A stretch of 22,706 nucleotides of DNA from UBA3700 sp002372775 (GTDB taxonomy: Bacteria; Bacillota; Clostridia; Christensenellales; UBA3700): the NCBI GenBank assembly GCA_946615965.1, contig CAMOIC010000023.1:1-22706 (forward strand), given 5' to 3'. The position numbers and the translations under genes are program-made. The notes below the pieces were generated by a model, which searched no databases, was not told the origin of the DNA, and saw nothing but the letters and a program-made list of their open reading frames with translations. Shown here in pieces: positions 7,315-15,108 of this stretch; the first letter of the stretch is position 1; each line of letters begins with the position of its first letter.

Positions 7315-10251
7315 TTATTTCTTTAAGAAGAATGTCTTAATCTCGTATGGACCGAATTCTTGTTTTTGTAAATCTACAGTCTTTTCAATATTCTCTAACA
7401 TATCTGTTTCATATGTTTCTTTAAATTCTTCGCTAGTTGTAAATTTACAAGAAGTCTTCTTTCCTGTAGTTTCATAAGCTCTAACGATTAAACCTTCTTC
7501 GTTTTCGCTAACCTTAATAGTTTCGATTGTGATGTTTCTTGCACTAGCAGAAATAATTGGAGCAACTTCTAATTTCTTATCTATTACTTCGATTTCATTA
7601 TTTAATGTATATCCTCTTGCTAATACATCACTTGCTGCAAATTTTTCTTTATGAGGAAGAACGGCATAAGTAAATCTATGAAGACCTCTATCGCATGTAG
7701 GATCAGGGAATTTAGGTGATCTTAATAATGCAAGAGAAACTAATCCATTCTTTACTCTATGGCCATATTTGCAGTTGTTTAATAATGCCCAGCCGTAATC
7801 TTTGTCATCAAGGTTAATATACTTTTGAGCGCAGATTTCGAATTGAGCCTTTTGTACTGAATCATCTTCGTGAGTAGTTCTATCAAAGTTACCAAATGGA
7901 ATGTTGCATGTAACATTATCTGCATATACAGTAGGGATGAATTCTGTTCTTAACATCTTCATGTTTTCATGCCAATCAACTGTAGTATCAAACTTAACCA
8001 TTGGGTCATTATCTGTAATAATAACTTTTTGTATAATCTTTGATTTATTGAATGTGTATGTGTTTTCTCTAACTACACATGGTCCATCGATATATGTTTT
8101 AGCATCAGTTAAATGTGGTTCCCACTTTTCTAAATCTCTATAATTCATCTTAATATCCCATGCATTGTAATACATGAATGGATCTGAGAATACTATAAAC
8201 TTATTGAAGTAGTCCTTAACTAATTCTTTATCATTTACTTTGTCGTAGAAAGATAGAATAGAACCATCTCTATTGAATGCAACCTTTACAAGATTGTTCT
8301 CTATAACGTTATCTTGAGCGCTTAGAGAAGTGAATTCCTTTGTTACAGGAACTAATTCAGCTGTTGAATATTTGTTAAGATTTGCGCTATACCACTTATC
8401 TTCTTTCTTAATATATTCAACTCTAGCAAAGTCTACTGGGTTAATTGCCATTAGGGCAGAATCTTTTGAAAGCTTTTCAATAAGTTCTTTTTCCATCTTT
8501 GCTAGCTCTTCGCTCATTACGATATATCTTGCTATAGATTCGTCATAAACTCTCTTAATAGAAGAACCTGGTAAGATATCATGGAATTGATATAAAAGAA
8601 CTTCTTTCCAGATTTCTTCTACCTTAGCTCTATCGTACTTAATACCTTTTAGGTAAGCATAAGAACCAAGCCATTCAAGTTTGTGAAGTTGTTCTTCAAT
8701 TCTTCTGTTCCATTTCTTGCTGTTTGCTTGAGATGTATAAGTACCTTGGTGACGTTCATAATATAATTCACCATGGTGTGTAGCGATAATATCTTTTTCT
8801 TTCTCTAAATCATCAAAGAAATTAACAGCCTTAGAGAAGTGACAAACTTTATGACGTTTTACAAATTCAATATGTCCTTCACTTGGGCCACCGCCGCCAT
8901 CTCCATCGCCGAAGATTTGTAATGCGATAGGTACAGTATCTCTTTCTGTATTTCTTGCATCAGATTTATATAAAGCAAATGCAGTAGCACCTGAGTTATA
9001 GTCACCTTGTGGTTCCATATGAGCTAGTACTTGTGAACCATCGATGCCTTCCCAGATAAATGTCTTATGAGGGAATTGGTTAACAGTATTAGATATAAGC
9101 TTAATTGTCATGAAATACTTCATTCCGCACTTTTGTAATACTTGTGGAAGTGAAGCAGGGAATCCAAATACGTCTGGTAGCCAGCACATATTAGATTTGA
9201 AATCAAATTCTTCTTTCCAGAATTTTTGGCCATATAAAGATTGTCTTACCCAAGATTCACCGCCAGATAAGTTTACATCGCCTTCAACCCAGTTAGCGCC
9301 TTGAAGTTCGATTCTTCCAGCTTTAACTTGTTCTTTAACTTTCTCATATAAATCTGGATAGCCTTCTTTTAACCACTTAAACATTTGTGGTTGAGATTCA
9401 GCAAATATATAACCAGGGTATTTATTAATATTTCTAATTTGGTTACCAAAAGTTCTTGCGATCTTTCTCTTTGTTTCTCTAATAGGCCATAACCATGCTA
9501 AATCGATGTGACCATGTCCTATAGAGTATAGTTGAGTTTTAGCATAATCGCCTTCCTTATATTGGAATTTTGCAATATGTTCTCTTGCAGCTTTTACGCC
9601 TTCTTTCTTATAGATTCTAAAACTTGCTTTAAGTTCCTTACTTAATTCCTTATATCTTTCAGAATCTTGACCAAGTTTTAACATTAAGAAGAATAGATCT
9701 TCATAGTCATAGAAATATTGAATTACATCATCGTTTTCAATACAAATTTCATGAGTGCCAAGATGAGCTCCGATATGTTGGAAACGTAGAACGCCATTAA
9801 AGCCAGCATCTACATAATAATCTATAGCTTCTCCGCCTTCTGCATTATTAGATATATCTATGATTTGTTTTCCGATTGTTGAGTGGAAAACGTCACCTTT
9901 ACTAATTACTTGAGTGATACCTTGAACAACTGTTCCATCTGGATTATAAATTAGGCCTTCGCCGTGTAATTTAATTCTTAAAACTACATGCTTTCCTTTA
10001 CCTTTTTCTGGAACCTTTCCAGTGAAGTGGAACCATGCGCAACCATATTTGTTTGCCCATTTTCTTCCGCTAGAGATTGATACAAATTGTGATTTGTCTA
10101 AATCTTGGAATTTAATTGGTTCATCAGATTTGATAACAGAAGCTTTTAAACAACCGATTTTTGTGTGACAAGCATTTTTAATCGCTAGTATGTTTTTAAC
10201 GTGTGTTGGTTCTACTAAAATGTTTCCAACAACCTTTTTGTCAATTGCCAT
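7315..10251 (-). CDS. Alpha-mannosidase, glycoside hydrolase family 38
   Basis: This 978-residue enzyme removes alpha-linked mannose from glycans. The GH38 catalytic domain starts at about 240 with GHGHIDLAWLWP; His248 and Asp250 are expected zinc ligands. The catalytic nucleophile should be Asp360 in WLPDVFGFP. The segment before 240 is the N-terminal accessory domain, and the beta-rich C-terminal domains continue to the end. There is no signal peptide or membrane segment, so it probably acts in the cytoplasm on imported oligosaccharides. The start has GAGGG about ten bases upstream. No sugar transporter or regulator is adjacent, which is unusual for a glycan-use gene. The specific linkage cannot be read from sequence. 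Confidence 0.93.
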   Translation of the reverse strand: MAIDKKVVGNILVEPTHVKNILAIKNACHTKIGCLKASVIKSDEPIKFQDLDKSQFVSISSGRKWANKYGCAWFHFTGKVPEKGKGKHVVLRIKLHGEGLIYNPDGTVVQGITQVISKGDVFHSTIGKQIIDISNNAEGGEAIDYYVDAGFNGVLRFQHIGAHLGTHEICIENDDVIQYFYDYEDLFFLMLKLGQDSERYKELSKELKASFRIYKKEGVKAAREHIAKFQYKEGDYAKTQLYSIGHGHIDLAWLWPIRETKRKIARTFGNQIRNINKYPGYIFAESQPQMFKWLKEGYPDLYEKVKEQVKAGRIELQGANWVEGDVNLSGGESWVRQSLYGQKFWKEEFDFKSNMCWLPDVFGFPASLPQVLQKCGMKYFMTIKLISNTVNQFPHKTFIWEGIDGSQVLAHMEPQGDYNSGATAFALYKSDARNTERDTVPIALQIFGDGDGGGGPSEGHIEFVKRHKVCHFSKAVNFFDDLEKEKDIIATHHGELYYERHQGTYTSQANSKKWNRRIEEQLHKLEWLGSYAYLKGIKYDRAKVEEIWKEVLLYQFHDILPGSSIKRVYDESIARYIVMSEELAKMEKELIEKLSKDSALMAINPVDFARVEYIKKEDKWYSANLNKYSTAELVPVTKEFTSLSAQDNVIENNLVKVAFNRDGSILSFYDKVNDKELVKDYFNKFIVFSDPFMYYNAWDIKMNYRDLEKWEPHLTDAKTYIDGPCVVRENTYTFNKSKIIQKVIITDNDPMVKFDTTVDWHENMKMLRTEFIPTVYADNVTCNIPFGNFDRTTHEDDSVQKAQFEICAQKYINLDDKDYGWALLNNCKYGHRVKNGLVSLALLRSPKFPDPTCDRGLHRFTYAVLPHKEKFAASDVLARGYTLNNEIEVIDKKLEVAPIISASARNITIETIKVSENEEGLIVRAYETTGKKTSCKFTTSEEFKETYETDMLENIEKTVDLQKQEFGPYEIKTFFLKK

Positions 10252-10284
10252 ATTTTATACCCTCTTAATATACACTCTTTAAGT

Positions 10285-10314
10285 ATTTTAACATACATTA
10301 TAAAATACGCGCAA
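10285..10314 (-). promoter_or_regulatory. Probable promoter of the alpha-mannosidase gene
   Basis: On the minus strand TTGCGC and TAAAAT are 18 bp apart. The start point would be near 10278, giving a leader of about 27 nt with the GAGGG ribosome site. A TATAAT at 10297-10302 is an alternative -10 without a good -35. Confidence 0.45.
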
Positions 10315-10429
10315 GATAGGAAAATATGGACGAAATAGGAATGTAATACACAATAAAGTTATCTATAGGTTATTAATGGCAAAATGGGGTATGAGAAAAT
10401 AGATAATACACATCCTTTGCATAGCTTAT

Positions 10430-10458
10430 TTGCTAATTGAAAGATAAGGGGCTATAAT
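10430..10458 (+). promoter_or_regulatory. Sigma-A promoter placed at the MATE start codon
   Basis: TTGCTA (10430-10435) and TATAAT (10453-10458) are 17 bp apart. Transcription should start at 10465-10467, only two to four bases before the ATG at 10469, so the mRNA would be nearly leaderless. Confidence 0.75.
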
Positions 10459-10468
10459 ACTATGTATT

Positions 10469-11809
10469 ATGAATAAAGACTTAACACAAGGAAACGTTAG
10501 AAGATCTTTATGGAGTTATACAATACCGCTTTTAGGTAGTGTAGTATTTCAACAACTATACAATTTAGCAGATAGTGTAGTTGCTGGACGTTTTATTGGT
10601 GAAAACGCACTTGCAGCTGTTGGAAATGCATCTGAGATTACTCTAATTTATACAGCTTTTGCGGTTGGTTGTAATGTAGGATGTTCTGTAATATCTTCAC
10701 AATTCTTTGGCGCTAAAAACTATGAGAAGTTAAAGTCTTCCATATCTACAGCCTTTATTTCATTTAGCATTCTATGCCTAGCATTAATGACAATAGGATT
10801 TTCTTTTATGATTCCTATGCTTCATTTAATTAATACACCAAGTGCAATATTTAATGATTCGCTAGAGTATTTATATATCTACACTGGCGGAATGGCATTT
10901 GTTTTTTTCTACAATATAGCGACGGGTATTTTCTCTGCGATGGGGGATTCTAAAACACCATTTATATTCCTTGCCGTATCTTCTGTTGCTAATATTCTTG
11001 TAGATATATTATTTGTAACAGCATTTAAGATGGGAGTTGCAGGCGTTGCATGGGCAACATTTATATGCCAAGGATTAAGTTGCTTCTTATCTTTATTCTT
11101 CCTATATCTAAGATTAAAGAGGTTTAAAACAGAAACTTATTCTAAGTTTTCAAAGCAAATATTAAAGAAACTTCTCATTGTTGCAATTCCAAGCGTATTG
11201 CAACAGCTTGCAATATCTATCGGAAATATAATTATCCAAGGCGTAGTAAATGGATATGGTGAAAGTGTAATCGCGGGCTTTACTGCAGCTATTAAGTTAA
11301 ACAATATAGCTACATCAGCATTCTTTGCTGTTGCTAATGGATTATCTGCATTTGTTGCTCAAAACATTGGAGCAAATCAAATGGATAGAATTAATAAAGG
11401 CTACAAGTGGGGACAAGTACTTAGTTGGATAGTTGCTATTCCTCTTGTTGTAATGTTTGTTGCATTTGGTAAATTCTGCGTTGGATTATTCTTGGATGAT
11501 GCATCAGAAGCTGCGTTTGAAGCAGGAACAAGAATGCTACTTATTGTAGCTCCATTCTATTTTGTAATATCTCCAAAGATTGTATCTGATGGTGCACTAA
11601 GGGGAGCTGGTGCAATGAAGATGTTTATGCTATCTACGTTTACTGATTTAATTACAAGAGTTATGTTTGTATTCATATTATCTTCTCTTGTTGGAACAGA
11701 AGGCATATGGTGGTCTTGGCCAATAGGATGGTTCTTAGGATCAGCTGTAGCTGTTACTTGCTATTTTAGCGGCAAGTGGAAAAAATATTCTAAATTAATT
11801 GTTGGTTAG
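10469..11809 (+). CDS. MATE family efflux transporter
   Basis: This 446-residue inner-membrane antiporter of the MATE family exports drugs or metabolites using a cation gradient. Twelve hydrophobic helices form two MatE repeats (about 1-220 and 230-446). The N-terminus MNKDLTQGN, followed by an FQQLYNLADSVVAGRFIG-type segment (28-45), is typical of the Clostridia DinF/NorM-like group, which supports this start. No Shine-Dalgarno sequence is available between the promoter and the ATG. The GGGG at 10448-10451 is 17 bases away and should not be transcribed. The gene ends four bases into the convergent AEC gene, with no terminator between them. The exported substrate is unknown. Confidence 0.94.
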   Translation: MNKDLTQGNVRRSLWSYTIPLLGSVVFQQLYNLADSVVAGRFIGENALAAVGNASEITLIYTAFAVGCNVGCSVISSQFFGAKNYEKLKSSISTAFISFSILCLALMTIGFSFMIPMLHLINTPSAIFNDSLEYLYIYTGGMAFVFFYNIATGIFSAMGDSKTPFIFLAVSSVANILVDILFVTAFKMGVAGVAWATFICQGLSCFLSLFFLYLRLKRFKTETYSKFSKQILKKLLIVAIPSVLQQLAISIGNIIIQGVVNGYGESVIAGFTAAIKLNNIATSAFFAVANGLSAFVAQNIGANQMDRINKGYKWGQVLSWIVAIPLVVMFVAFGKFCVGLFLDDASEAAFEAGTRMLLIVAPFYFVISPKIVSDGALRGAGAMKMFMLSTFTDLITRVMFVFILSSLVGTEGIWWSWPIGWFLGSAVAVTCYFSGKWKKYSKLIVG

Positions 11810-12789
11810 AATAGAGGAATAAGCATTAGAAGTGGAAGTGTAACAACACTAAGCATTGTGCTTAATAAAACCATTTGTACAGATTCTTTTTGACCTTTCT
11901 CAAGCATTTCAGCATAAGTTTGAATAATAGCAGCACAAGGACAAGCGCCTAAGATGAATACTATTTGTTTTACATATGTTGCTATTGGCAAGAAATAAAT
12001 CATTAGAAGTAAAACAAATGGGAATACAATATGTTTTACTGCAATGATGCAATAATTTTTCCAGTGAATAAATAAATGTTTTAACTCCAAAGTTGCTAAT
12101 CTCATACCTAGGATGATCATACAGATTGGTGTTGTCATCTTTGCAAGTAGTGACATAAACTCATAAATTCTAGAACCAAGCATAGAACCTTCGCCGCCAA
12201 TTGATGCTAATTGAACCTTAAATATAAATAGAGGTAGTGCAACAATAAGGGCAAGTACTGCTGGGTTTAAAACAACCTTTTTTATTGAGATGTATTTCTT
12301 ATCTTGAGTAATTAGATAACATCCAAGTGTCCAGCCGATGATATTCATTGCTATAAAGAATACAGTTGAGAATATAACTGCTTCTGGGTGATCAGGAAGT
12401 AAATTCAACATTATTGGATTACCAAAGAAAGCTACATTACCAAAGCATGTGCAAATGATATATAGTCTATTCATGATATCGTCGAATTTCTTTCTGAAAA
12501 TGAAATAGAATGTAACCATAAATAGGATGATACCTACAAATGCTATTCCGAATACTGCTGCCATTGATGCATATAATGATGATGCTGATTCTGGAGATGC
12601 AACAATAAGTTGTGTTGCTTGGTCAAACGAATAAATAGTTAATGCTGGTTGGCAGATATACATTAAAACATATGAAAGAGCAGATAGTGCACTTTCTTTA
12701 ACTACCTTAGTCTTTATTAAAAGATATCCAGGTAGTGCATATGCAAAAAGCATAATAACTGTTGCTAATGTAATTAAAAAGTTATCCAT
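11806..12789 (-). CDS. AEC family transporter (auxin efflux carrier fold)
   Basis: This 327-residue membrane protein has ten hydrophobic segments arranged as two five-helix halves. Motifs typical of bacterial AEC permeases are visible: LMYICQPALTIYSF (42-55), FGNPIMLNLLP near 120-130, and a C-terminal GACPCAAIIQTYAEM segment near 281-295. Bacterial members carry carboxylates such as malate, or unknown substrates. Its ATG follows the ybaK-like stop codon directly, with the ribosome site GAGG inside the end of that gene, so the two form an operon. The 3' end overlaps the MATE gene by four bases. Confidence 0.9.
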   Translation of the reverse strand: MDNFLITLATVIMLFAYALPGYLLIKTKVVKESALSALSYVLMYICQPALTIYSFDQATQLIVASPESASSLYASMAAVFGIAFVGIILFMVTFYFIFRKKFDDIMNRLYIICTCFGNVAFFGNPIMLNLLPDHPEAVIFSTVFFIAMNIIGWTLGCYLITQDKKYISIKKVVLNPAVLALIVALPLFIFKVQLASIGGEGSMLGSRIYEFMSLLAKMTTPICMIILGMRLATLELKHLFIHWKNYCIIAVKHIVFPFVLLLMIYFLPIATYVKQIVFILGACPCAAIIQTYAEMLEKGQKESVQMVLLSTMLSVVTLPLLMLIPLF

Positions 12790-13263
12790 TTATTCCTCAA
12801 CTATTAAATCTGCTTCGTCAATTCTAATAACTTTCTTTAGTGAATCTAGTGAGCACTCAACTTGTGTTCCAATCTTTCCACCACTAAAGATGATAGTATC
12901 GAATGTATGTGCAGTATTGTGTATGCAAGTTTTAAAGAATTTCTTCATTCCAATTGGAGAGCAACCGCCATGGATATATCCAGTAAGAGGTAAAAGCTCT
13001 TTAGATTTAATCATCTCAATAGATTTTTCATTAACAGCTTTAGCTGCTTTCTTTAAATCTAACTCTTTTGCAACTGGAATCATAAAAACATAATGATTGT
13101 TAGTTTTACCAACTGTAACTAAAGTTTTGAAAACTTTATTCTCATCCTCATTAAGAATTTGAGCAACTTCAACACCAGTTGGAGCACCTTCTACTTCAAA
13201 TTCATATTCCTTATGAGGAATCTTTAAACTATCCAATTTTCTCATTACATTTGTTTTTATCAT
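12790..13263 (-). CDS. ybaK: Cys-tRNA(Pro)/aminoacyl-tRNA deacylase, YbaK/EbsC family
   Basis: This 157-residue protein belongs to the YbaK family of trans-editing enzymes, which hydrolyse Cys-tRNA(Pro) made in error by prolyl-tRNA synthetase. The family marks are the N-terminal KTNVMRKLD (3-11), the conserved Lys46 in VFKTLV, and GGCSPIGMKK (99-108). Length is normal. No ribosome binding site precedes the ATG, and a good promoter ends seven bases before it, so a leaderless mRNA is possible. It is the first gene of a pair with the AEC transporter, with no bases between stop and start. Confidence 0.9.
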   Translation of the reverse strand: MIKTNVMRKLDSLKIPHKEYEFEVEGAPTGVEVAQILNEDENKVFKTLVTVGKTNNHYVFMIPVAKELDLKKAAKAVNEKSIEMIKSKELLPLTGYIHGGCSPIGMKKFFKTCIHNTAHTFDTIIFSGGKIGTQVECSLDSLKKVIRIDEADLIVEE

Positions 13264-13269
13264 GGCTAT

Positions 13270-13299
13270 ATTTTAGTAGTGTAGGAGTTGAATTATCAA
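13270..13299 (-). promoter_or_regulatory. Promoter of ybaK-AEC, with start point at the ATG
   Basis: On the minus strand TTGATA and TAAAAT are 18 bp apart. Six bases (ATAGCC) separate the -10 box from the ATG, so the expected +1 is the A of the start codon. Confidence 0.6.
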
Positions 13300-13321
13300 G
13301 AAAATTAAGAGAAAATTAAGA
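13300..13321 (+). repeat. Tandem 11-bp direct repeat upstream of a lipoprotein gene
   Basis: GAAAATTAAGA occurs twice in immediate succession (13300-13310 and 13311-13321), one helical turn apart. It ends ten bases before a TATAAT box (13332-13337). It occupies the region where a -35 box would be, and no good -35 box is present. Confidence 0.8.
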
Positions 13322-13331
13322 ATATTATGTG

Positions 13332-13337
13332 TATAAT
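13332..13337 (+). promoter_or_regulatory. -10 box of the small lipoprotein gene
   Basis: A perfect TATAAT with no matching -35 at 16-18 bp. The start point would be near 13344, leaving a leader of about 12 nt that contains only part of the ribosome site AAGG. Confidence 0.5.
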
Positions 13338-13355
13338 ATATGTAAGGTTTTATTT

Positions 13356-13856
13356 ATGGGTAGAAGATTAGTATTAGCCGTTTGCATAATTTTATCTATC
13401 GTCGTTTTAGCGACATGTTTATTTGCTTGTCATAAAACAACAACTCTAGTACCAGAAGGAAGAACAACATCTTCAATATCTTTATACTATAGAGCAGATG
13501 CTGATGCTGAAACTAAATCTTATGATTTATCTTTTGAAGAAATCGTAGATATGCTTTCCAAGTTAGATGAATGCGGCGTTGTAGAAAAAGACTTATTATC
13601 TGCAGTTTCAGGAACAGTTCTAAATGAATATTTCACTTATGAGATTAGAGTGAGTATAGATAAAAAGGGATTAAAGAAAGCAAAGACTATTTATATCTAT
13701 GTTGGAAGAGTTCAATCTGTAGCAAATCCGCTTGGTGGAACTATAGATAATGTAAGCAAAGACTATATAAGAATGAAAGATGGAGATACTTATAAAGGAA
13801 CTGCTACAAACGATTTATTAACATATCTTGGCACTCTAGCTAAGAAAACATCTTAA
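13356..13856 (+). CDS. Small lipoprotein of unknown function
   Basis: I choose the ATG at 13356 (166 residues). The upstream in-frame GTG at 13329 lies in the -10 region and would spoil the signal peptide. Residues 1-24 are a lipoprotein signal: arginines, a hydrophobic core, then LFAC with Cys25 as the likely acylated residue. The mature part has a beta-rich pattern with YEIRVSID and TIYIYVG strands, and no motif that I recognise. It is probably a surface protein facing the outside. The gene stands alone, with its own -10 box, an 11-bp tandem repeat upstream and a terminator downstream, so its expression may be switched by a specific regulator. Confidence 0.75.
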   Translation: MGRRLVLAVCIILSIVVLATCLFACHKTTTLVPEGRTTSSISLYYRADADAETKSYDLSFEEIVDMLSKLDECGVVEKDLLSAVSGTVLNEYFTYEIRVSIDKKGLKKAKTIYIYVGRVQSVANPLGGTIDNVSKDYIRMKDGDTYKGTATNDLLTYLGTLAKKTS

Positions 13857-13877
13857 TAATAACTATTTGGATAATTT

Positions 13878-13909
13878 GGGTCATATCTTATGATATGGCT
13901 CTTTTTTTT
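13878..13909 (+). terminator. Terminator after the small lipoprotein gene
   Basis: GTCATATC and GATATGGC (13880-13899) form an 8-bp stem with loop TTAT, extended by GG against TC, and followed by eight T. The T run is shared with the -35 box of the next promoter. Confidence 0.88.
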
Positions 13910-13937
13910 GACATTATAATCAAGTTTGCTTTATAAT
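13908..13937 (+). promoter_or_regulatory. Consensus promoter of the rhodanese-TtcA operon
   Basis: TTGACA (13908-13913) and TATAAT (13932-13937) are both perfect, with an 18-bp spacer. The -10 box is flanked by the inverted repeat TTGCTT/AAGCAA (13926-13931 and 13939-13944), and TTATAATCAAG occurs twice (13914-13924 and 13931-13941). These could be an operator. Confidence 0.85.
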
Positions 13938-13962
13938 CAAGCAAGCAAAAAGGAAAAAGAAA

Positions 13963-15108
13963 ATGGAAATCACATTAAAAGAATTACAACAATTAGATAA
14001 GAATTCATATAAGCTCCTAGATATGAGAACGGAGTTTGAGATTTCCTATGGTTCAATTCCAGGTTCTATTCCAACTACTCAAGAAAAGCTTCTTGAAGAA
14101 GGTTCTTTAGATAAAGATACAACATATGTTATCTATTGCAAGAAAGGTATTATAAGCTTAGATGTTGCAGATGCTCTTGAAGAGAAGGGATATAAAGTAT
14201 ACAGCCTAAAGGGTGGATATAACGCTTGGCTTTTAGATGCTATAAAAGAAAATGATGATGCTGAATTTGCAAAGAAAGTAGAAAACAGTATAAGAACTAG
14301 ATACAAAAAATCTATTTGGAGCAATTTCATTAGAGCATTAAAAACATACAAGATGGTTAATGATGGAGATAAGGTTGCTGTATGTATATCAGGCGGTAAA
14401 GATTCAATGCTAATGGCAAAATTATTCCAAGAATTACATAAATATAGCGATATTAATTTCGATGTTAAATATCTTGTTATGGATCCGGGCTATAGCAAAG
14501 AAAATAGACAAGTTATTGAAAACAATGCTAAAAGACTTGGAATACCAATCAACATCTTTGAATCAGACATCTTTGAATCAGTATATAATGTTGAAAAATC
14601 TCCATGTTATTTATGTGCAAGAATGAGAAGAGGTCACTTATATGCATACGCAAGAGAACTTGGATGCAATAAGATTGCGTTAGGCCACCATTATGATGAT
14701 GTTATAGAAACAATCTTGATGGGTATGTTATACGGCGCTCAAATTCAAACTATGATGCCAAAGCTTCATAGCACAAACTTTGAAGGCATGGAACTTATTA
14801 GACCTTTATATTTCATTAGAGAAGATACAATCAAAAGATGGAGAGATTATAACAATCTACATTTTATTCAATGTGCATGTAAGTTTACAGATACTTGCAC
14901 AAGTTGTAACAATGAAAATAGATCAAAAAGAGTTGAGATTAAGGAATTAATAGCTGAACTAAAGAAGAACAATCCACTTGTTGAAGCTACAATTTTTAAG
15001 AGTGTAGAAAATGTATGTTTAGATCAGATTATTGCATATAAGACAAAGGGTCAAAAACATCATTTCCTAGATACATATGACAATAAAGACAATACAGTAG
15101 AGGATTAA
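13963..15108 (+). CDS. Rhodanese-TtcA-like tRNA sulfurtransferase fusion
   Basis: This 381-residue protein joins an N-terminal rhodanese domain (about 1-95, active Cys59 in the loop CKKGIIS) to a PP-loop ATP pyrophosphatase of the TtcA group (about 110-350). The PP-loop is SGGKDS at 143-148, the cysteine pair is CYLC at 215-218, and GHHYDDVIET (241-250) followed by a MPKL stretch is typical of TtcA. TtcA makes 2-thiocytidine at position 32 of tRNAs through an iron-sulfur cluster. An additional cluster C304-x-C306-x5-C312-x2-C315 is present. I infer that the rhodanese passes persulfide sulfur to the catalytic domain. The target nucleoside could differ from s2C32. The stop codon overlaps the next start by one base. 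Confidence 0.88.
   Translation: MEITLKELQQLDKNSYKLLDMRTEFEISYGSIPGSIPTTQEKLLEEGSLDKDTTYVIYCKKGIISLDVADALEEKGYKVYSLKGGYNAWLLDAIKENDDAEFAKKVENSIRTRYKKSIWSNFIRALKTYKMVNDGDKVAVCISGGKDSMLMAKLFQELHKYSDINFDVKYLVMDPGYSKENRQVIENNAKRLGIPINIFESDIFESVYNVEKSPCYLCARMRRGHLYAYARELGCNKIALGHHYDDVIETILMGMLYGAQIQTMMPKLHSTNFEGMELIRPLYFIREDTIKRWRDYNNLHFIQCACKFTDTCTSCNNENRSKRVEIKELIAELKKNNPLVEATIFKSVENVCLDQIIAYKTKGQKHHFLDTYDNKDNTVED

Noticed and set aside
7280..9304. Several plus-strand open frames across the alpha-mannosidase gene
   Set aside because: They are antisense shadows of an intact GH38 gene, without ribosome sites or recognisable domains.
10344..10412. TAATACACA occurring twice, 60 bp apart, between the mannosidase and MATE genes
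   Set aside because: Nine bases in AT-rich DNA, not placed at a fixed distance from either promoter; likely chance.
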